A stretch of 6,136 nucleotides of DNA from Euryarchaeota archaeon UBA259 (GCA_002506275.1 DAXG01000014.1:47123-53258); one strand, 5' to 3'; shown: positions 1 to 6,136, numbered from the stretch's first letter. The notes: generated by a model from the sequence alone, not told the origin. Program-made: numbers and translations.

Positions 1-347
1 GCATCGTTGGTAAGGGCATCAGCTTCATCCAAGAAGATTATTTTGAACGATGCTTGACCGTAAGGTGCAGTTCGAGCAAACTGTTTCACTTTGGTACGTA
101 TGCTTTCCAATTTCCGCTCATCAGAGGCGTTCATTTCCAAGAGATTACGGCGGAATTCTGGGCCAAATACATCCTTTGTGAGAGCCATTGCTGCCGTAGT
201 TTTCCCAGTTCCTGGAGGTCCTGCAAACAGCAAGTGTGGAAATTCTTTCTTTTCCGAGTAGATTGTCAAGCGTTGAACAACAGCAGCCTGTCCACGAATT
301 TCAGTGACAGACTGAGGTCGGTGTCTTTCAACCCACAGTTCACTCAT
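1..347 (-). CDS. rfcS: Replication factor C small subunit (clamp loader ATPase), N-terminal part, cut by window edge
   Basis: This is a AAA+ ATPase of the archaeal clamp loader, which opens the PCNA ring and loads it on primed DNA at the replication fork. Translated from the ATG at 347, the 115 visible residues contain the RFC opening [17 protein letters not shown] (residues 4-20), Walker A GPPGTGKT (43-50), the family block [10 protein letters not shown] (69-78), a following [11 protein letters not shown] helix (83-93), and Walker B IIFLDEAD (103-110). The order and spacing match RFC small subunits, which are normally about 320 residues, so roughly two thirds (sensor motifs, lid, collar) lies beyond base 1. 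The usual family motif EKYRP reads ERHRP here, a mild divergence. I chose the start at 347 because RFC proteins begin right before the LWVE block. An in-frame ATG at 380 would add 11 basic residues ([11 protein letters not shown]) and cannot be excluded; the frame is open back to a TGA near 462. A purine-rich AAGGAGG at 374-368 lies 20 bases before the 347 start, too far for a standard Shine-Dalgarno site. Large and small RFC subunits are hard to separate from this part alone, but the N-terminus fits the small subunit better. Confidence 0.93.
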   Translation of the reverse strand, partial: MSELWVERHRPQSVTEIRGQAAVVQRLTIYSEKKEFPHLLFAGPPGTGKTTAAMALTKDVFGPEFRRNLLEMNASDERKLESIRTKVKQFARTAPYGQASFKIIFLDEADALTND

Positions 348-486
348 GTGACGATGTCGTTGCCGAGCCTCCTTGAACATTCTCCTCACAAACGAAGAGA
401 TTTCCGCTCGAAACGGGCAACTTTTCGAATCTCTCAACTGTAATGCCGTACGGTGTTTTCATGCGGTGTAAGCGAAAAGACAGTAT
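348..486. other. Divergent intergenic region between rfcS and the giant surface-protein gene
   Basis: This 139-base gap separates two genes read in opposite directions, so it should carry promoters for both. The only promoter-like element I see is the BRE/TATA candidate for the plus-strand gene near its right end. I find no clear TATA element for rfcS, no tRNA, and no hairpin followed by a T-run. An 8-base palindrome CCGTACGG lies at 446-453, but the same octamer also occurs inside the coding region near 3827, so it is weak evidence for an operator. Part of the gap (348-380) could belong to rfcS if the upstream ATG is used. Confidence 0.6.
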
Positions 487-488
487 AT
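473..488 (+). promoter_or_regulatory. Candidate archaeal BRE/TATA promoter for the giant gene
   Basis: The sequence CGAAAAG (473-479) followed by AGTATAT (482-488) resembles a purine-rich archaeal BRE next to a TATA box. Archaeal transcription usually starts about 25-30 bases downstream of the TATA centre, which predicts a start site near 510-515. That is just before the in-frame ATG at 517 and would give a nearly leaderless mRNA. The element overlaps the alternative ATG at 487, so if it is the true promoter the 487 start cannot be used. The call rests on motif resemblance and spacing only. Confidence 0.35.
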
Positions 489-3400
489 GGAGGAGGGCTT
501 GAAGGCATTGAGCCCCATGCTACGCGAGACTGCCCCCCGCCGAACCGCTTTGACAATCTTCCTCGTCTCGATGTTCCTGTTCGCAGATGTTCTTCTGCCT
601 CAGTCCATCGATTTTGAACAGAAACTCGATGATTCACCGCGTATATCTTACGCCATATCGACGCAATCTGTACTTTCTGATACGCACATTATGGAAGCGA
701 ATCCATCCAGCAACTACAATGTTTCATCGAGTGGTTTTATTGGGACTTCGGTCAACGGATTTGAGAGCAGAATCCTCATGGACTTTGCTATGAATTTCAC
801 CTCTGCAGACTCGATTCAGTCAGCAACATTGAACATCGTTTGTGATACGAGTTCATCGTCTCCTTCTGCAATGAATATTTACACAGCATCTCCAAGTTCG
901 TGGAACTCGAGTCTTGTCACATGGTATCAAAACGATTTGGGCTCGCCATGGGGTGAAGCAGGTGCAGATGGTGCAAATGACCGCAGTGCTTGGGAACCGC
1001 CATTCCGAGCAGTGTCCAATGGAACATATGCCATTAACGTGACCGCATTTGCTCAAGAAGCAGCCTCAACCAATCAACCCCACTTCAGCGTCCTCATTTC
1101 CGGATTAGGTTCTCATTTCGAATGTAAGATGTCTGAAGCTTTACCGGTGAGTGATCGGCCTGAACTGGTGCTTGTCACATCGGCAGTGGCAGCCGGGAAC
1201 GGTGGTTCAGTCGTGTCAAACTTCGCCGACGACGGTTTGCCTTTAATGACGGGAGACCTCATCTTGACAGCAGATACTACACCGACCCTTTCTTACGATT
1301 CGTTGGTGGGAACACATGTCGAATACCAACTCTCACTCGACTCGGAATTCAAGGATTTCTCCGACCTTGCATGGCACTATTCGACCATGCAGAACAGTTT
1401 TACAATGTCCGGTACAAGCGGTTCGTTCACTCTTCCTTCGTCCGAGCAATTCGATAACGGTTCTCGAGTCTATTACCGGGTAAGAAGCCTTGATACGACC
1501 GACACGCTCAGTACATGGTCCACGACAGAAACTTTCCTGCTTCCTGCACACACAGTTACCGATAACGGTGACGGCTCGGCAAGTATCGAGGTAACTCGAA
1601 ACCAATTGGGTGATGTTGGGACATTCATCGAAGATTCCTATTCCAACGAACTGAGCAAGAACACGAAAAACGGTGCTTCAACAACCCTTCAAACCAGCGT
1701 CACTTCAAACAAGGAATCTCTTGTTCATCTGCGAGTAAATTTACCGCTTCTTGGCCTACCATCCAATGCTACAATTCTCGATGCGCAAGTAAACCTAACT
1801 CGTGATTCCTCAGCGAACAATCCAATGCTTTCGATGCACGAAATGGCATCAACTGAATGGGTCGAAAACGAATTGACATGGAACAGAGAATCGAATGCAA
1901 ACAGTTGGTCCGATGGAGGACGGGTGTTTGCATCGACGGCATCTGCAACTGGATTCAACGGTTCGCAAACCAGTTCCAACTTTGGGTTTGGCTTCACCGA
2001 CGTATTGCAATCATGGGTTGAGAACGGAGAATCAGATGCATCAGAATTTATGATTACTGCAAGAGGGAAGGACGAAGCATACTCCACCACAGGTACCAAA
2101 ACCATGACGTTTTTCAGTACTGAAGCCACGCTTGAATCGAATCAACCTCACGTTTTCGTGAATTATCGATGGGGACCAAGTTCTCCACTCGCTGATGTCA
2201 TCTTAACCGGTCCAGCAGAGGACGAAGCAGTTTGGAACCAATCAGGACACAATTTCACTGCGAATCTCACGCCTTCGATTACCTGGACTCCATCTGCTAC
2301 GAACAATGAGATGCTGTTGCAGATGGCCACAGATGAACAATTCAGAGACCTGACCATGTCGCTCAACACCGGTGTGGACAATGATTTCTCGCCTTCCGAT
2401 GGCATACTCAACTTGACGGGTGAAAATACATTGACAGCCGGAAACATGTATTTCTGGCGAATGGCTTACCTTGACTCTGATGGCCGACAAGGGCCTTGGT
2501 CTTCATCGAATTTCCTCGTGAGTTCCCTTGAAAGCACTTGGCTTGGTGGTGAACGCTCAGAATTTAGAATGAAGCATGGAAACGGTACAACAGACGGGTT
2601 GTATCCTGAATGTCTCGACACGTACATCGACAGCGGTACGCCAAATCAAAACTACAACGATGAATCAAAAATTCTCATATCGTACAACACTTACCCGATT
2701 GAAGCGTTAGGTCTATTGAACTGCAACCTCCGTTCGAATCTCCTGCCGGCAGGATACGCTGTCGAATCTGCACAACTCTCGATGGTTGTGGCCAGTACTC
2801 CATCGAATTCACCGCGTGTTGCCGTTTGGGAAAACACGCTCAGCAACTGGACGGATAGCGGTGCGACGTGGAACTCTTATGATGGAACCAATTCATGGGC
2901 AACTGCAGGCGCAAAGGGCTCAGAGCGTTCCTCCCTTCTCGATTCAGTTCAACTTGATTCTACCTTTTCAAACGGCGACCGCATCTTTTGGAACGTCACA
3001 CTGGGTGTTCAAAACGCAATGCGCCAAAACAGCAGTGCTGACTTCATGATTGGTATACTTGGTGTTGGTTCAGGTTCAGACCGTGAAGTGCAACTTTATC
3101 CAGGATTTGCTGCTGATGTCCGTAAACCCGAATTGACCTTTGTCTATGTGCCGGGCTCAAACGTGGTTCCTGTTGACCCAGTGCCGGTCTCTCCACTCAA
3201 CGGCTCATGGTCGATGGGTACCGGTGTTGACCAAACGCCGATTCAACGTCCAACGCTTGAGTGGTCCTTCGGAAATACCGCTGGCGTCGGCGGATGGGCA
3301 GTGCAACTTGACAAATCAGAAACGTTCGATTCAGCATCGCTTCTCACCAGCACTTCATGGAACGATGCAGGCTTTGACGCAGCGAACCTCTCCTATACTC

Positions 3401-6136
3401 CTACCACTGATTTGGACGATGGTTCAACTTGGTATTGGCGCGTTCGAGCGATCTCACCGACCAACCAAATTGGAAACTGGTCAAACGCATTTACCTTTGC
3501 TGTTCCAGATTTGACCACTTGGCAAACATGTTCCGATGGTTCTTGTGCTTCAGTGGAATTGCATCACAGAGAGGCCATGCCGGATTTGAATTTACCGAAC
3601 TTTGTCGACACCTATGTTCTCCAGTCGGGTTCCGGTTCGTCCACTACCTATGACACTTCAAGCCAACTGAAAGTCGGTGCAACCAGCAACAATGTGCAAG
3701 CACTTTCGCTGCTACGTATTCCGTTGAATTCCTTACCTCAGCCGGCGAACGCTCGCATCACGGGTGCTGAACTGAATCTGTATTCTGAGTTCAATTCAGC
3801 CGTAGGTGAGCCAATTGCCGTACGGCCTGTGTATCAAAATTGGAACACGTCCGCAAACGGACTTACGTACGACGGCATCAACAATTGGTCACAGCCAGGT
3901 GCTCGAGACCTCGGTGTTGACCTTGGACCCTATGTTGACCTGCAGGATTCAGTTGCTTCTGGCTGGATGAATTGGGATGTAAGCGAAGCTGTGCAAGCTG
4001 CACTAACGGCAGGTTCATCGACACTCTCACTGGCCATTTATGCATCAAATGACATTACTTCGTATTCCAACGGACCCAATGTTGTGACCTTCACTTCCAC
4101 AGACGGCGCATCATCTCAACACCCGTGGTTGAACTTAACTTGGTCCAACGGCACAGGTTCAGTACCCGCAACATCCGGTGTCAACGCTGGACCAGCGAAC
4201 GATTCACTGTCTTGGGATGCATCATCCCATGCCTTGATTTCAGATGAAACCCCTCTTTTCTCTTGGACGTATCCATCTTCAGTCTCTGCTGACGCATGGC
4301 GGGTCCATATTTTTGCTGACCCGAGCGATGACATGGCAGGGCGATATACCTTTGATTCACGGGACGTTCCGGCACAGTTCGATTTGACGAACTTAACATT
4401 CTTGCCGAGTTCTCCTGTTGACTACTCCCAAACCGTTCGGTGGACCGTTCAGCCGATTTTACTCGGAATGATTGGCCCTCAAAGTACCTCAACTGTCTTC
4501 CACGTACCGGACGCAGATTCTGGAGAAGTTAATTCTACACATGCATGGGTGACTTTGCAAGAAGGTTCGATGGTCGAAGATCAGGGCTATCCAATGATTA
4601 CCATGGACACCACGCTGAATGGAGGTAGTATTTTCGCCAACAACGGTGCTTCACAAAATCTCATCGTCGGGCGTAGTCCTTCCAACAGTCTTCTGCGAAC
4701 CAGTTCGCTCATCGAGATGGATTTCTCCTCGTTACCGCTTCCAGCAATCTACGAAGTGACGAATGCAACACTGACGCTAACTGGGGTTTCGGGAAGTGGA
4801 GAAGTGTTTGTGACCGTTTCTGAAATGATTACACAGTGGGATGAATCCTCAAGTTGGGCGTTCCCCGGTAACAACACGACCTCTTGGGTCGGAGTTGGCG
4901 CATACCATTCTGATGATTCCAATATTCCTGAAACCCAAGGTTTCTGGATGAATGAATCGACGGAGTTTGAAATCAACGTGACATCGATGCTTCAGCACGC
5001 TGTTGAGAGAGGCCAACAAAGCCTCAATATCATTCTGCAAGCGGAAGAGTCGATGGGAACAGTCTCTGGAATCTATTACATTGCGAGCAGTGAGAATGCA
5101 GCTATTGACGAGCGTCCTAAACTCACGATAAGTTACGAGCTCGATACCCCGTGGAATCCGACCAGCCCGTCAAACCTTGGGCCGGTTGACGGTTCAACGC
5201 TTTGGAATCTCACTTCACCACTTCCAGCGGGCGCTGATGGAGTTGAAACCAATTGGACATCTGCCGATTCCAATCAAACTCAATGGGTTCTTTGTGGCGC
5301 TATGGACGCTCGTATGGTCGAAGAACTTGAGTGTTTCAATTCGACTGCGTCCACATTTGATACCGATTTGAACATCACTTGGGATGCTCAGAACCTCTCA
5401 GCATTCATTGAAGGTCTCGAACAGGCTGATGAATGGAAGTATTGGCGCGTAAGAGGCGACCAAGATGTGCGAATTGGTCATTGGTCTCACGTTCACAAAT
5501 TCCGCATCCCGGACGTGAATCCGTATGATGCTTCTACTGATGGCCTTGGGAATTACACGGTCACCCTCACACGTGGTGCCATCTTTGAGAACACGGGTCT
5601 TCTTCCAGCAGTGCCGGATGCGGAAATCTCTTCCTCGAGTACGGTGAATCTTGGTCTATCAACTGCAATGAACTTAGGGACTTCAGCGTCGGGTACCGGT
5701 GAAAGTCAAATTCTCATGGAGTTTGATCTGAGTTCACTTCCATGGCCAGCTGCAATTACACCCACATCCATGTTGCTCAATTTGTACCGAACAGGTGTGA
5801 CAGGAACTTCAGCCACGACCGTGTCTGCACACGCTTGCTCTCCGTTTGTAGAATCAAGCGTGAATTGGAACACCAATGTCCCATGCCAGTCCAGCGAAAT
5901 TACTCGCTCGACACTCACTTTGAGCCCTGCGACAGGTTGGGCTTCTTGGGATTTAACGAGTCTGGCTCAAAGCAATATTGCCAACGGTAATTTGACCATG
6001 ACCATTCTACTGAAGACGGTCGGTTCACCATCGACAAGCCACGCATTCTATTCTTCGGATGGAAGCGCTACAGAGTATAGACCTCAGCTTGTCATCGACT
6101 ATGTCGATAACGTCAACGGTATATTGCCGCCAGCCC
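487..6136 (+). CDS. Giant secreted or surface protein of alternating DNRLRE (CBM96-like) and fibronectin-III-like modules, 3' end outside window
   Basis: One frame is open from the TAA at 469-471 to the last base, giving 1,883 complete codons from the ATG at 487 with no stop. It is partial at the C-terminus. Residues about 20-37 form a hydrophobic export segment preceded by two arginines. From residue 59 on there are six DNRLRE-type modules (59-233, 356-563, 681-891, 1009-1222, 1344-1552, 1678-1873) alternating with five FN3-like modules (239-355, 564-680, 892-1008, 1223-1343, 1553-1677). DNRLRE hallmarks recur: a central T-W-N or similar followed by a second Trp and Gly, a strand-helix such as WDVSEAVQAAL, and a closing RPxLxxxY. 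The FN3-like modules share YWRVR followed by WS. There are about 40 N-X-S/T sequons and ten cysteines, always two per module. Related modules occur in methanosarcinal disaggregatases and carbohydrate-binding proteins, so polysaccharide binding or surface adhesion is possible. No catalytic domain is visible, and the function is unknown. The start may instead be the ATG at 517 (residue 11 in this numbering), which gives a shorter, more typical signal-peptide n-region. All residue numbers count from 487. Confidence 0.93.
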   Translation, partial: MEEGLKALSPMLRETAPRRTALTIFLVSMFLFADVLLPQSIDFEQKLDDSPRISYAISTQSVLSDTHIMEANPSSNYNVSSSGFIGTSVNGFESRILMDFAMNFTSADSIQSATLNIVCDTSSSSPSAMNIYTASPSSWNSSLVTWYQNDLGSPWGEAGADGANDRSAWEPPFRAVSNGTYAINVTAFAQEAASTNQPHFSVLISGLGSHFECKMSEALPVSDRPELVLVTSAVAAGNGGSVVSNFADDGLPLMTGDLILTADTTPTLSYDSLVGTHVEYQLSLDSEFKDFSDLAWHYSTMQNSFTMSGTSGSFTLPSSEQFDNGSRVYYRVRSLDTTDTLSTWSTTETFLLPAHTVTDNGDGSASIEVTRNQLGDVGTFIEDSYSNELSKNTKNGASTTLQTSVTSNKESLVHLRVNLPLLGLPSNATILDAQVNLTRDSSANNPMLSMHEMASTEWVENELTWNRESNANSWSDGGRVFASTASATGFNGSQTSSNFGFGFTDVLQSWVENGESDASEFMITARGKDEAYSTTGTKTMTFFSTEATLESNQPHVFVNYRWGPSSPLADVILTGPAEDEAVWNQSGHNFTANLTPSITWTPSATNNEMLLQMATDEQFRDLTMSLNTGVDNDFSPSDGILNLTGENTLTAGNMYFWRMAYLDSDGRQGPWSSSNFLVSSLESTWLGGERSEFRMKHGNGTTDGLYPECLDTYIDSGTPNQNYNDESKILISYNTYPIEALGLLNCNLRSNLLPAGYAVESAQLSMVVASTPSNSPRVAVWENTLSNWTDSGATWNSYDGTNSWATAGAKGSERSSLLDSVQLDSTFSNGDRIFWNVTLGVQNAMRQNSSADFMIGILGVGSGSDREVQLYPGFAADVRKPELTFVYVPGSNVVPVDPVPVSPLNGSWSMGTGVDQTPIQRPTLEWSFGNTAGVGGWAVQLDKSETFDSASLLTSTSWNDAGFDAANLSYTPTTDLDDGSTWYWRVRAISPTNQIGNWSNAFTFAVPDLTTWQTCSDGSCASVELHHREAMPDLNLPNFVDTYVLQSGSGSSTTYDTSSQLKVGATSNNVQALSLLRIPLNSLPQPANARITGAELNLYSEFNSAVGEPIAVRPVYQNWNTSANGLTYDGINNWSQPGARDLGVDLGPYVDLQDSVASGWMNWDVSEAVQAALTAGSSTLSLAIYASNDITSYSNGPNVVTFTSTDGASSQHPWLNLTWSNGTGSVPATSGVNAGPANDSLSWDASSHALISDETPLFSWTYPSSVSADAWRVHIFADPSDDMAGRYTFDSRDVPAQFDLTNLTFLPSSPVDYSQTVRWTVQPILLGMIGPQSTSTVFHVPDADSGEVNSTHAWVTLQEGSMVEDQGYPMITMDTTLNGGSIFANNGASQNLIVGRSPSNSLLRTSSLIEMDFSSLPLPAIYEVTNATLTLTGVSGSGEVFVTVSEMITQWDESSSWAFPGNNTTSWVGVGAYHSDDSNIPETQGFWMNESTEFEINVTSMLQHAVERGQQSLNIILQAEESMGTVSGIYYIASSENAAIDERPKLTISYELDTPWNPTSPSNLGPVDGSTLWNLTSPLPAGADGVETNWTSADSNQTQWVLCGAMDARMVEELECFNSTASTFDTDLNITWDAQNLSAFIEGLEQADEWKYWRVRGDQDVRIGHWSHVHKFRIPDVNPYDASTDGLGNYTVTLTRGAIFENTGLLPAVPDAEISSSSTVNLGLSTAMNLGTSASGTGESQILMEFDLSSLPWPAAITPTSMLLNLYRTGVTGTSATTVSAHACSPFVESSVNWNTNVPCQSSEITRSTLTLSPATGWASWDLTSLAQSNIANGNLTMTILLKTVGSPSTSHAFYSSDGSATEYRPQLVIDYVDNVNGILPPA
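544..597 (+). other. Signal peptide or N-terminal membrane anchor of the giant protein
   Basis: Residues 20-37 are almost wholly hydrophobic (TALTIFLVSMFLFADVLL) and follow Arg18-Arg19, as in a Sec signal. A cleavage after Ala33 (small residue at -1, Leu at -3) is conceivable, but there is no textbook A-x-A site. An uncleaved N-terminal anchor is therefore also possible. There is no lipobox cysteine: the protein has no cysteine before residue 119. The two arginines are not followed by a convincing Tat consensus. Confidence 0.75.
661..1185 (+). repeat. DNRLRE/CBM96-like module 1
   Basis: Residues 59-233. It opens with DTHIMEANPSSNYN (65-78), the classic start of a DNRLRE domain, then has an L-M-D-F strand, the VTW motif at 144-146 with a second Trp-Gly (PWGEAG), a strand-helix INVTAFAQEA, and the closing RPELVLV (224-230). 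Cys119 and Cys213 are its only cysteines and could form a disulfide. It lacks the roughly 30-residue lead-in strand region that precedes modules 2-6, because it directly follows the export segment. Confidence 0.82.
1201..1551 (+). repeat. Fibronectin-III-like module 1
   Basis: Residues 239-355. It has the pattern of an FN3-like beta sandwich: a PTLSY strand, then EYQLSLDSEF, YYRVRSLD (329-336), and a TWS motif near 343-345 leading to a terminal FLLP strand. It contains no cysteine. It joins DNRLRE modules 1 and 2. Confidence 0.68.
1552..2175 (+). repeat. DNRLRE/CBM96-like module 2
   Basis: Residues 356-563. A lead-in (TVTDNGDGSASIEVTRNQL) precedes the core. The core has a VHLRVNLPLL strand, a second strand ILDAQVNLT, the LTWN motif at 463-466 with a second Trp (SWSDGG), FTDVLQSWVENG as strand-helix, and a degenerate closing motif QPHVFVNY (553-560). 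There are no cysteines. Confidence 0.78.
2176..2526 (+). repeat. Fibronectin-III-like module 2
   Basis: Residues 564-680. The key pattern is a proline-led opening (PSSPLADVILTGP), the strand SITWTPS, MLLQMATDEQF, then YFWRMAYLDSDG (655-666) and GPWSSSNFLV (669-678). The arginine-aromatic pattern matches the other FN3-like modules. Three N-glycosylation sequons lie close together in the first third (NQS, NFT, NLT). Confidence 0.72.
2527..3159 (+). repeat. DNRLRE/CBM96-like module 3
   Basis: Residues 681-891. After a lead-in, DTYIDSGTPNQNYNDE is a very typical DNRLRE opening. It is followed by ESAQLSMVV, ATWNSYDG around 793-799 with a second Trp and AGAKG, IFWNVTLGVQNAM as strand-helix, and RKPELTFVY (879-887). 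Cys709 and Cys746 are its two cysteines, one just before the DTYID strand and one in the following strand. Confidence 0.83.
3160..3510 (+). repeat. Fibronectin-III-like module 3
   Basis: Residues 892-1008. It has the clearest FN3 pattern of the five: VSPLNGS opening, RPTLEWSF, GWAVQLDKSETF, WYWRVRAISP (982-991), then GNWSNAFTFAVPD at the end. The proline-rich entry (VVPVDPVPVSP) is a likely interdomain linker. Confidence 0.76.
3511..4152 (+). repeat. DNRLRE/CBM96-like module 4
   Basis: Residues 1009-1222. The lead-in contains CSDGSC (1015-1020), a tight cysteine loop with acidic and glycine residues between. DTYVLQSGSG starts the core, then LLRIPLNSLP and GAELNLYSEF strands, a central motif reading LTYDG (1126-1130) in place of the usual TWN, WMNWDVSEAVQAAL as strand-helix, and QHPWLNLTW (1211-1219) as the closing motif. 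The central Trp-to-Tyr change is a visible deviation from modules 1-3. Confidence 0.8.
4153..4515 (+). repeat. Fibronectin-III-like module 4 (degenerate)
   Basis: Residues 1223-1343. Placed by position and by TPLFSWTYP, AWRVHIFADPSDD, VRWTVQPILLG (1317-1327) and the terminal VFHVPDA strand. It lacks the WS pair found in the other four and has WTV rather than WRV, so it is the most diverged of its class. Confidence 0.58.
4516..5142 (+). repeat. DNRLRE/CBM96-like module 5
   Basis: Residues 1344-1552. It contains an ANNGASQNLIVGRS opening, a LIEMDFSSLPLP strand, NATLTLTG, the SSWAFPG centre (Trp1457) with a later SWVGVGAYHSDD, FEINVTSMLQHAVERG as strand-helix, and ERPKLTISYEL at 1542-1552. There are no cysteines. 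The segment SLPLP resembles SLPQP in module 4 and SLPWP in module 6, a recurring strand-turn. Confidence 0.82.
5143..5517 (+). repeat. Fibronectin-III-like module 5
   Basis: Residues 1553-1677. A proline-rich opening (TPWNPTSPSNLGPVDG) is followed by QWVLCGAMD, KYWRVRGDQD (1651-1660) and GHWSHVHKFRIPDV. Cys1603 and Cys1616 are a close pair found in no other FN3-like module. Sequons are dense in the middle part (NWT, NQT, NST, NIT, NLS). Confidence 0.72.
5518..6105 (+). repeat. DNRLRE/CBM96-like module 6
   Basis: Residues 1678-1873. It contains a lead-in (NYTVTLTRGAIFEN), ESQILMEFDLSSLPWP, a SMLLNLYR strand, VNWNTNVPC (Trp1794) as the central motif, GWASWDLTSLAQ as strand-helix, and EYRPQLVIDYVD (1863-1874) at the close. 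Cys1784 and Cys1800 bracket the central Trp motif. The few codons after it (NVNGILPPA) look like the entry of another FN3-like module, so the array probably continues past the window. Confidence 0.8.

Noticed and set aside
368..374. AAGGAGG (minus strand) as the ribosome binding site of rfcS
   Set aside because: It is 20 bases from the ATG at 347 and lies downstream of the alternative ATG at 380, so it fits neither start.
54..443. Plus-strand open frame of 129 codons opposite rfcS
   Set aside because: It is the antisense of a clearly recognisable RFC sequence with Walker A and B motifs, and its own translation shows no domain.
446..453. Palindrome CCGTACGG as an operator in the divergent region
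   Set aside because: It is only 8 bases long, and the same octamer occurs within the coding sequence near 3827, so chance is sufficient explanation.
434..793. Open frames on both strands around the start of the giant gene
   Set aside because: The frame-1 reading gives an export segment followed by a DNRLRE module. The alternatives show no motifs.
1333..2490. Several minus-strand open frames of 80-134 codons
   Set aside because: They lie wholly opposite the giant gene, whose frame shows continuous family motifs here. Their translations are not recognisable proteins.
2786..3653. Three plus-strand open frames of 74-124 codons in other frames
   Set aside because: They overlap the giant gene in shifted frames and read as low-information, Ser/Arg-rich sequence typical of shadows.
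841..4560. Embedded enzyme domain such as a glycosidase, lyase or peptidase
   Set aside because: Every segment is accounted for by beta-sandwich modules of about 115-210 residues. I found no catalytic motif.
487..6136. CRISPR array, tandem DNA repeat or insertion sequence
   Set aside because: The periodicity is at protein level only. I see no short identical DNA repeats with spacers, no inverted terminal repeats and no transposase.

Overview
This window looks like archaeal chromosomal DNA. A marine Thermoplasmatota lineage such as Marine Group II (Poseidoniales) is the best guess. Three things point there: the clamp-loader gene at the left edge is of the archaeal/eukaryotic RFC type; coding is dense and uninterrupted, with balanced base composition; and the rest of the window is one enormous exported protein of repeated beta-sandwich modules, a kind of gene I associate with such genomes. 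The lineage is inference; the archaeal-type RFC gene is read directly.

Layout. Bases 1-347 (minus strand) hold the N-terminal 115 codons of a replication factor C small subunit, cut by the window edge just after its Walker B motif. Bases 348-486 are a short divergent intergenic region with a possible archaeal BRE/TATA promoter at about 473-488. From 487 (or, perhaps more likely, 517) one plus-strand reading frame runs without a stop to the last base, giving at least 1,883 codons, and it is still open at the right edge. Because it has no stop codon in the window it is easily missed, but it is the main gene here.

The giant protein has an N-terminal hydrophobic export segment, followed by six DNRLRE-type (CBM96 / disaggregatase-related) beta-sandwich modules alternating with five fibronectin-III-like modules. 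The two-module unit recurs every 325-335 residues. The modules share motifs but are strongly diverged, so this is an old internal duplication. All ten cysteines fall as two per module in five different modules, and there are about 40 N-glycosylation sequons. Both fit a secreted or cell-surface protein. No catalytic domain is visible in the part seen. A role in adhesion, surface coat or polysaccharide binding is plausible but not shown by the sequence.

The two genes are divergently transcribed and have no evident functional link: one is a housekeeping replication gene, the other a surface or secreted giant.
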